Shown piece after piece: positions 56,641 to 64,000 of a stretch of DNA of 64,000 bases (position 1 is the first letter of the stretch; each line of letters starts with the position of its first letter). Made by a program: the position numbers and the translations under genes. Below the pieces are notes generated by a model, which worked only from the letters and a program-made list of their open reading frames with translations, was not told where the DNA came from and searched no databases. This DNA is from Neogale vison (taxonomy: Eukaryota; Chordata; Mammalia; Carnivora; Mustelidae): contig NC_058096.1 in NCBI RefSeq assembly GCF_020171115.1, forward strand, positions 5,098,001-5,162,000, given 5' to 3'.

Positions 56641-59600
56641 GGCTGACGATTACCCAACCTATAACAACGATTTTGAAATTGGGGGTTGGTTTGGAAACTA
56701 TACGTGCTGTACAGTACATCTTTCTCTGCAAAGCCATCCAATAGAAATTATGTTGTTTGTTTGCTTTCAAAATGGAACATCTGCCATATTCCCCCCAAAG
56801 AGCCAAGACCTAGGATTAAGGTCAGCTCAAAAACAGTTCTTCGTCTCCTATTATGGAAAAACCCAAAATAATAATAATTAATAAATATAATGGTTTATAC
56901 TTCTTTTTCATATGAATGTTTTCTGGAGTGAGGCAGGCCGGCTTGGACATGATAGTTCATGGTGTCATCAGGGACCCAGGCTCCCATCTCCAGAATCATC
57001 TCATGGTCCAAGATGACAGCTGGCACTCCAAGTATTAGATCCTGATGTCAGGCTGGAACAGGAGGAAACAGAGAAAGCCCAAAGGGATTCCAACCAGCAA
57101 AGCTCGTCTCCCAGGAGACCTAGATGCATCATTGCCTTGAACTGGCAGTACCCAACTGTAGGAAAAACTTGGAAACACATTCTTTTATTCAGGTGTATTT
57201 TTAATAATGTCCCTTGTTAAAAGCTGGGGAAAGAGGGAAAATGGGCTTCCAGAGGCAACTGGAAATTTCTGCTCGTTCCACAGTCCATACTACTGGGCTT
57301 CATAATAATACCCCTGAGCCCAAATTGAGCAAGAGATAGGAACAGGAGTAGGATGGTTTGATCTTGGCTTTCTGGAGAATGTGTGTTTGCAGATGCTACA
57401 CTCAGAATTTGGGAGATTTAGCTACCCAGTCTCCGTCAGAGCTGGAGACGTATACACATCTTGCTTGGACACAACCTCTTTCATTACAGGAAGTTTGTAG
57501 ATCAGACCATGTGTCCTCTGCCAACAGATAACTGGAAGGGACTGGTCACACATAGCTGTTCCTCTCCACCTCTCAAGTTAAGCTAGTCACTTCCTTTCCA
57601 TTCAGGAGCAGGGTCAGGAGTGTTGTTTTCATCAACGATCCCCCCACATGGAAGCATGAGTGAGGAACATTTTCCCCCAAAACCACCTGGTCCATTTTGG
57701 CTGCTAGAGCCTCAGTTTTTTAATGATGTTCTTGTTATTATATTTCTGGTTTGCAAATTTTTCTGCATACATCCAACAGTATGCTAGGAAACATTTAACC
57801 ACCAGATCTCCAAAAACATGTACAAATAATAATAAAATATATCATATTCAGCACTGTCATTTCTGTAGAGCAAATTTCTTCTCATAAAATACTTCAGTTG
57901 CCTTTGTACGAACTCTCGTGTCTGGAACCACCATATGGCTGCTGTTCTGAACCAGTGTTGTTCCAACACGGAGGTCATTCAGTGCTTTGGTTTGGAGTAA
58001 CAGGGAAGATGGAAGCGAAACAGGAAGACTAATTAGGCAATGTCATTCCTTTATCAATGGTGTGAATGAATTGTTTGCTGAATCAGATGAACCAGACTCC
58101 TTTGCTAAATCTTGCATACTAGAAGAATCGTGTCTCAATACTTGGAGCTACATAAAATTCAATAGCTTCAGACACTTTGTCTTGTTATTAACTTTTTCTC
58201 CATCCCTTTCTTAAATCCAGACAATCCACAAGACAATAAACCAAGCCTGATGCATGCGGCTACAAAAGTGGAGCATACACTGAATCATTAACTCCTAAGT
58301 CCCACAGGTCCCTGGCAGTCGATTCTACACAAATCCACCAGTATCTCCCCGAGTTGCCAGGCAAGGCCATCCAGGACCCCAAATCCCTGCAGCCCGGGGC
58401 CAACAGTCAGCATTAAACATGTCCCCCAGTACTCCTTAACTTACTCCCTCACCCCAGACATCTCCATTTTTCAATGTCGGTTAGAATGAGGTCTATGATC
58501 ATCATCACAGACCCAGTGGGGGAAAAGCAAGAGAGTGACTCCTCACTTTAAACTCAGGTAAATCTACACATTGAGATGCATCCCAGTGAAAGCATAAATA
58601 TTTTGCTCCTAGGGTCTTCTATAACAATAAGTTGATAATTATGGGCTAAATATAACAGAGACTGCACAGAGACTGCCCCTATCTTGGATACTTGAATTTT
58701 TTTTTCCTATTTTCATCCACACATTTTGCCCTCAGTTTTATCCGGTGAATCTTACAATAGGCAACCAATTCCTATCTTTAGAAGATCAAGTAATTGTAGG
58801 AAAAGAAGAAAACATCTTAGGAGATTCTCAAATAATTTAGCTCCTTAAAACATACTTTTTAAAAATAGAAACTCCACTGCATTTCAGATTTCTAACTAAT
58901 TTTATACTATACACAAATACGGAGTTTACCGTTACCGTGGAAAAGAATTTTTCACCAGTAGGAAAGACCCCGACTTAACACACTGAACATACCTGAATGC
59001 ATCCTAAATAGCCAGTCCTCCACCACTGAGGACACTGTGCCAAGAGTCCACTCACCGCTAGCATGACCAGAATTCAACAGGTGCTCCTGATTCTTCCTCC
59101 AAATCTCTTGTGGGAAAGTGGCACTTCCACCTTCCTTCTGGTATATTTTCAAGGGATGACATCAAGTGATGTTTATGGAGAGATTTTGAGTCCGTCCGTC
59201 CTTTCCCATGAATAAAATGTCCACACAACCGACTTCTCCTACCCTCCTAGACACATAAGATGTTTTTCACTAACAATTCTGGAAAGAAATCTTAAGGAAT
59301 AAAAAAAAAAAAAAAAATAGTTCCGTCTCTTAGTAAACAAACCACACCAGACCAATTTAACATTTTTTTCAGTGGTTTGAGGATCATCATTTGAAAACCC
59401 ATGATGATAGTCTTCTGGGTGTGGGGAATGTTGAGTACAGGGTGAGGGGAGAAGGCACACTCTGTTTACCAACCCCAAGTGGCTGTGGCCACCATGATCT
59501 TGAGGTGTGTGCTGTTCCGCCATCTTCTCTCACTTCAGCTTCTCAGTGGCTCAACGAGGATAGTCTGTTGCTCAGGCAAGAAAACCATTTAACCATACTC

Positions 59601-60759
59601 CTCTGTCCTTCATTTAAACAAGAAAAGACTTAGAGCATCTAGAGCTTTCTCCCACTGCTAGAATGTTTGCATTTTGTAACTAACTTAGGGAGATTTAGGA
59701 GTTCTTAGACACTATTTATGATTGCTTCATTTTTTCCCCTGGAGAAGTTCCCATAGATGTTTCCTATGGTTGAGGTTTGCTGAAATCATGCCACACTCTA
59801 AAGACAATTCCCACTTTCTGTTTCAAGGGAAAGTGATAAGGAGACACAGACTGGTTCAGCCTCTCCCCATAACTAGGTTCAGGGAAGTAGTCCCCAACAC
59901 CATAATGAGCATGCATCACAGTGTACCAGACAGGGCAGGATCACACACAAGGCTCCATGCAAGAAAGCAGATGTGCCCCCACTGCCCCTGGGGCACACAT
60001 ATTCAGTGCTCCTGTTCAGTTGCCTCTTGGTCCTTCTACACACCAGATGTTTAAGTTCCATGCCTGCTATTCAAAGGTTTTCAGTAATATTCAGAACCGT
60101 TTGATGGTGGAGGGTGCAAAGTGGCAAGCAAGAGTATCTGATGAGGGGGGATGGTCTGCTCTGCTCCCTGTTCCCCCAGAGCCTACCTATGGCCTCCTCA
60201 CCTACAGAGGACATCCTTGGAGAAGGATGCCATGTCTCCCTTTGGCCCCTCCCAGTGGAGTGTCCATTCAGCCTCCTTTCTGGGTAGGGCCCCTCAGCTG
60301 GTGAGAATTGGGACCAGCTAAGGGGCCCCTGAACTCCTGGTACATTAGTCCTTCTCCCAATGGGATGGAGGAGAAGTGGAATTAGGTTACAAAGGTCCCC
60401 ATCTGGTGTCCCAGCCTCAGAGCTCAGCAGCCCCTTTCTCATGCTGCTGCACAGGCTGCCACAGGAAGCCTTCTGCCTTCTGCCTGATCTCAGAGAAGGA
60501 GGAGCTTCAGCCTCTGTATTTGCTTTACTCTCTAAGGTGGCATGTGTCGACCTCTCCCGGCAGCTGACAACTTCCTCACGACCCTCAGCTCCTCTGCAGG
60601 GCAGCACTGTATTGGCCATTGGGGTTTCTCCAGCCAGTGAGTATTAAGCTGGCGCTCACCTCCCAGCTTTGCCCTGCATGTGGTTGAAGGGGAATATTCC
60701 TGCCCTGCATCATGAACTGAATCCTAACCACCTCCCCCTTTCTTCTTCTGTGTTATCTT
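56641..60759. other. Long repeat-poor unique stretch
   Basis: About 4.1 kb without a recognised transposon. A-run at 59301-59317. The 182-codon minus-strand frame at 60071-60619 overlaps plus-strand frames of similar size and shows no family signature. Intergenic or intronic. Confidence 0.45.
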
Positions 60760-61332
60760 CTGACACAGACGTTGGGAAAATGGTGAAGCCTGCCATTTAG
60801 AATGACAGTGTGGCAGTTTCTCAACATGTTAAACAAAATTTCCATGTGACCCAGCAGTTCCTCCTAGGGATCTACCTGGGAAAAGTGAAACCATATGTTC
60901 TTGCAAGAACCTGCACCCAAATGTTGATAGCAGCATTGTCCATAATATCCCCAAAGTGGAAACAATGCCAATGTGTACCAACGGTGGATGAGTGAACTGA
61001 ATGTGGAAATCCCATGCAATGCAATATTACTCAGCTCAAAAAAGGAACAAAGAACTGGTATACACTACAGAATGAATAAACCTGGAAAATATGCTCAGTG
61101 AGAAAAAGCCATAAAGTTAGACATGGAAGAATACCTACTGTGGGATCCCATGTATAGGAAATGTCCAGAAAAGACCAATCTAGAAGAATGAATGTCAATT
61201 GGCGATTGCCTAGGACTGGGGTAGGAAAGGACTAGAAGTGGGTGGGGGTGCGAAGTCCTTTCAAGGTTATGGAAATGTTCTAAAACTTGTTGTGGTGATA
61301 ATTATACAACTCTATATACTTGTGTTGGGCTG

Positions 61333-61335
<3 letters not shown>
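60760..61335 (+). mobile_element. Old L1M ORF2 end and 3' UTR (left part)
   Basis: 'gtgacccagcagttcctcct', 'agcattgtccataatatccc', 'gcaatattactcagctcaaa' and 'gtgataattatacaactcta'. It continues at 62247, so later insertions split it. Confidence 0.85.

Positions 61336-61363
<28 letters not shown>
61336..61363. repeat. (GT)n microsatellite
   Basis: About 12 GT units within the L1M 3' UTR zone. Confidence 0.92.
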
Positions 61364-61377
61364 TGGATAATGTAAAT

Positions 61378-61815
61378 ATACTTGCGTTGCCCTCCAAAAT
61401 TCATACTCACCTGAACCTCAGAACATGACTTCATGTAGAAATAAGTTATTTGAAGATATCTTAATTAATTAAGATGACATCACAATGTTTGAAGGTGGGT
61501 CCTAAATCTAGTGACTGGTGTCCTTTCAAGAAATCCACACGAAAACACAGCAAAACCCTCAAGGGGGAACATGATAGGAAATAGGGGCACAAAAATGGGG
61601 GCAGACATGAGAGTGATGATATATGGTCACAAGCCAAGGAGCAGAGGGGCCTCCAAAAGCCAGAAGAGGCAAGGAAAAATTCTTCCCTAGAACGCGAGAA
61701 GGAGTGTAGCCCTGTGAGCACTTTGATTTGGCCTGGCCTCCAGACCTGTGAGAGAACAGACTTCTGCTGTTGAAAGCCCCCCCCAGCTCCTGGTGGTCAG
61801 TTACAGCTGTCCTAG
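61378..61815 (+). mobile_element. MLT1-like LTR (ERVL-MaLR), sense
   Basis: 'gttgccctccaaaattcata', 'ctagtgactggtgtcctttc', 'aaaagccagaagaggcaagg' and 'tcagttacagctgtcctagg' follow an MLT1 LTR. Confidence 0.85.
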
Positions 61816-61825
61816 GAAATGAAAA

Positions 61826-62246
61826 AAATCCATGTACATTATGGAGTACTATTCCTCTGTTAGAAAGGATGAATACCCAACTTTTGTATTGACATGGGTG
61901 GGACTGGAGGAGATTATGCTGAGTGAAATAAGTCAAGCAGAGAGAGTCAATTATCATATGGTTTCACTTATTTGTGGAGCATAAGGAATAACACGGAGGA
62001 CATGGGGAGATGGAGAGGAGAAGGGAGTTGGGGGAAATTGGAAGGGGGAGACGAACCATGAGAGACTATGGACTCTGAGGAACTAGCTGAGGGTTTTGAA
62101 GGGGAGGAGGTGGAGGCTTTGAGTGAGCCTGGTGGTGGGTATTAAGGAGGGCACGTATTGCATGGAGCACTGGGTGTGGTGCCTAAACAATGAATTCTGG
62201 TACACTGAAAAGAAATTTTTAAAAATATTTTTGAATAATAAAAAAG
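61826..62246 (+). mobile_element. Young L1 3' end, sense, 5'-truncated
   Basis: 'tacattatggagtactattc', 'acatgggtgggactggagga', 'gagagactatggactctgag', 'gcatggagcactgggtgtgg' and 'ctggtacactgaaaag', then an A/T-rich tail. Low divergence. It sits at the junction of the MLT1 LTR and the resumed L1M. Confidence 0.95.
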
Positions 62247-62330
62247 AAACCCCATTCAGTTGTTCACTTAAAGCGGGTGATTTCTATGGTAGGTAAATTA
62301 GTCCTCAATAAAGCTGTTGAGAAAAAAATC
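62247..62330 (+). mobile_element. Old L1M 3' terminus (right part)
   Basis: 'agttgttcacttaaagcggg', 'tttctatggtaggtaaatta' and 'ctcaataaagctgttgag' complete the L1M interrupted at 61335. It retains AATAAA. Confidence 0.8.
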
Positions 62331-64000
62331 CATTTTCTCTGGAACCGGCTGGAGGAAGTGAGTGATCAGGACGGAAGGCCGGGCCTCACGAGGCAGGCTG
62401 GCTCCCACACACGTGTGCTGAGGAGGGATCTCTCCGCAGCTGTGGCTAAAACGAGGGACTCGCAGTGCTGTTCACTCCGTGCCTCTGCCTCTCTGCCACT
62501 CACCTGCTGACTGAGGGTGGGCTCTTCTGGAGGCATCCAGGCTACAGAACTGGGAGACTTTTTACACATTGTGGTATGTCTCAAACCACCTCGGTGCGCT
62601 GTGGGGGAAGACGGCACTCAGCACTGCCAGTCTGAAAAGAAGACACAGTGGTTCTCTGGTCACCTGCCCAACGAGCAGTGGAGGGCTTCTGAGGTGGCCA
62701 ACAAAGTACTCAATGTGAGCTTGACCTTAGAAAGGAGGAAGGGACTTTCTCCCTATGATCTTAGAAATGAGGCCAAAACCATGTAAAAATACAGCTTTAT
62801 TTGGTTGTTTTTCAAGCCTCCTGGTCCTTTATTCACAGTGTATTTCTTCCTTCGTGTGTGTGTGTGTGTGTGTGTGTTTAATCCTTAAACATTCTGTAGG
62901 TAACTGTGTCTGATCAGCCTAGCATCAGACATGCTTGGGCTGGTTCTCAGTGATGGTGGGTCATTGTCTCACCTGTTTCATACTTCTGGTTTGTTAGCTC
63001 AAGTTCGGCAGAGGCTTATCTGGGGGAACTGCGATGGAGCCTCCCTCTGGACTGTGTTTGTGTTTCTTGTGCTAGGATCTTCAGGCCTGTGGCCAACGTA
63101 GGGTCACCAGCATCTCAGCCTCTCAGCATGACTCCAACTGCAAACCCACGTAGAGTCAGACCAGCTACGGATTCTCAGGGGAGACTTGTTTCCTTCACTC
63201 GTAACACGAACCAAGGCAGTTCCCTTCTCACTTCGCCTGTGTGGCTCTTGTCATTGTTACAGTTTCTTGCTCTGAAGGTAGAGCCCTTTGAGGAGCCTGG
63301 TTTGAAGGGCCCAGTTTTAACTCCCTGCCTCTCAGGTAGTCAGGATCCTAATACTTCTGGTCTTTCAACGTCCACTTCTGTCCCCAGCTCCTGGGATTTC
63401 TCTCGCTCTCTTATAAGCTCAGCATGCATTCAGAACGATGCACATTCTATGCTGCTGCATTTCTAGCTGGTGTGCAGAATGGGAACAGGCTCTTAAGTCA
63501 CCCAGCATGGTGCCAAGAATGGAGGTCTTAAGATTAATTTTGAGGTGGGAGGGGGGAACCGGAGAAGTTCACAAATAAAGCTTTCTGTATTCTTGGTGAA
63601 CTGAGGATGAGATTCCCTGTCATGTGGTAGGACAAGGGTGGGTCTGAGGTCACCTGGTGACCGTGACAGTTCCTAACAACTGTGGGACATGAGCTCAGGG
63701 AGTGGTCGGCAGTGATCAGGCCCCCAACCTAAGTTGATTAGTAAGATTTCAGAGTTCCAGAGTTGAAAACGGTAGTTAGAAACTGTCCTCTAATGGAAGG
63801 CCCCTCTCCAGTGTATTCAGAAGTAAAATCATTTCCCTTTGTGTCCGAGGGGACGTGGGCTATGCTCTGAGACCACAGAGTGGGCTGGGAAGGAAAAGAC
63901 GCCCCCCCCCCTATGAAATCCTGCAGCAGCTTCTAAATAAGTGAGCTGACGGTTCATTTCCTCAGGTTTCATTTTTCTGGCACCTCCCCACTCTCTTCTG
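62331..64000. other. Unique sequence to the window end
   Basis: No transposon recognised. A 125-codon frame at 63089-63466 has no known domain. A C-run lies at 63902-63911. Confidence 0.45.
62853..62877. repeat. (GT)n microsatellite
   Basis: About 12 GT units. Confidence 0.92.

Noticed and set aside
60071..60619. 182-codon minus-strand open frame
   Set aside because: Equally long frames lie opposite it, there is no recognisable family, and no splice or promoter support.
62247..62330. 3' transduction by the young L1 at 61826-62246
   Set aside because: The segment has AATAAA and precedes an A-run, but it continues the L1M interrupted at 61335. Nesting explains it without transduction.
341..62330. 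Intact endogenous retrovirus
   Set aside because: Only solo LTR-like pieces are seen. No gag, pol or env remnants were recognised between paired LTRs.

Overview
This 64 kb window is nuclear DNA from a carnivoran mammal. It carries tRNA-Lys-derived Can-SINEs, whose 5' ends read GGCGCCTGGGTGGCTCAG, and carnivoran-type L1 3' ends. The SINE subtype, whose antisense body reads GCAGAGAGGCAGGCAGAGAG, and the short young L1 3' ends suggest a mustelid. That family-level call is an inference from remembered consensus sequences, not from a database search.

I find no protein-coding exon, tRNA, rRNA, snRNA or other functional gene that I can support. The longest open frames (up to 189 codons) are short, overlap each other on both strands, and often run through repeats. 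The window therefore looks intergenic or deep intronic. What it records is a history of transposition. I count about 19 Can-SINEs, more than 20 L1 pieces of several ages, five or six MLT1-like (ERVL-MaLR) LTRs plus other possible old LTRs, about ten MIR/L2 fragments, several MER5-like hAT remnants, and numerous microsatellites.

Layout: 0-9 kb has a possible antisense LTR or retrocopy, a hAT remnant, L1 pieces, a retrocopied 3' UTR next to a small GC-rich patch, an MLT1 LTR and a twin-primed L1. 9-16 kb has an L1 next to an MLT1 LTR, a MIR split by two SINEs, and a twin-primed L1 carrying a younger L1. 16-31 kb has an AT-rich satellite growing from a SINE tail, an old L1M 3' end, an antisense LTR, and long unique stretches. 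32-35.5 kb is a 3.5 kb degenerate L1M whose reverse transcriptase motif is destroyed, interrupted by three SINEs and a tiny L1 tail. 37-43 kb has L1M, tandem SINEs sharing one target sequence, and an MLT1 split by a SINE. 43-49 kb is largely unique, with two non-repetitive blocks that could be conserved noncoding elements. 50-52.4 kb has a twin-primed L1 with an apparent 3' transduction and a roughly 92 bp twin-primed micro-L1. 54-60.7 kb is long, repeat-poor unique DNA. 60.7-62.3 kb is a nested L1M/MLT1/young L1 stack, and 62.3-64 kb is unique.

The most notable pattern is the set of L1 insertions with inverted 5' ends (four cases), most with readable target-site duplications. A perfect everted AGGTCA repeat with a 6 bp spacer (ER6) at 12303-12324 is the best candidate regulatory motif. 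No undescribed biological system is evident.
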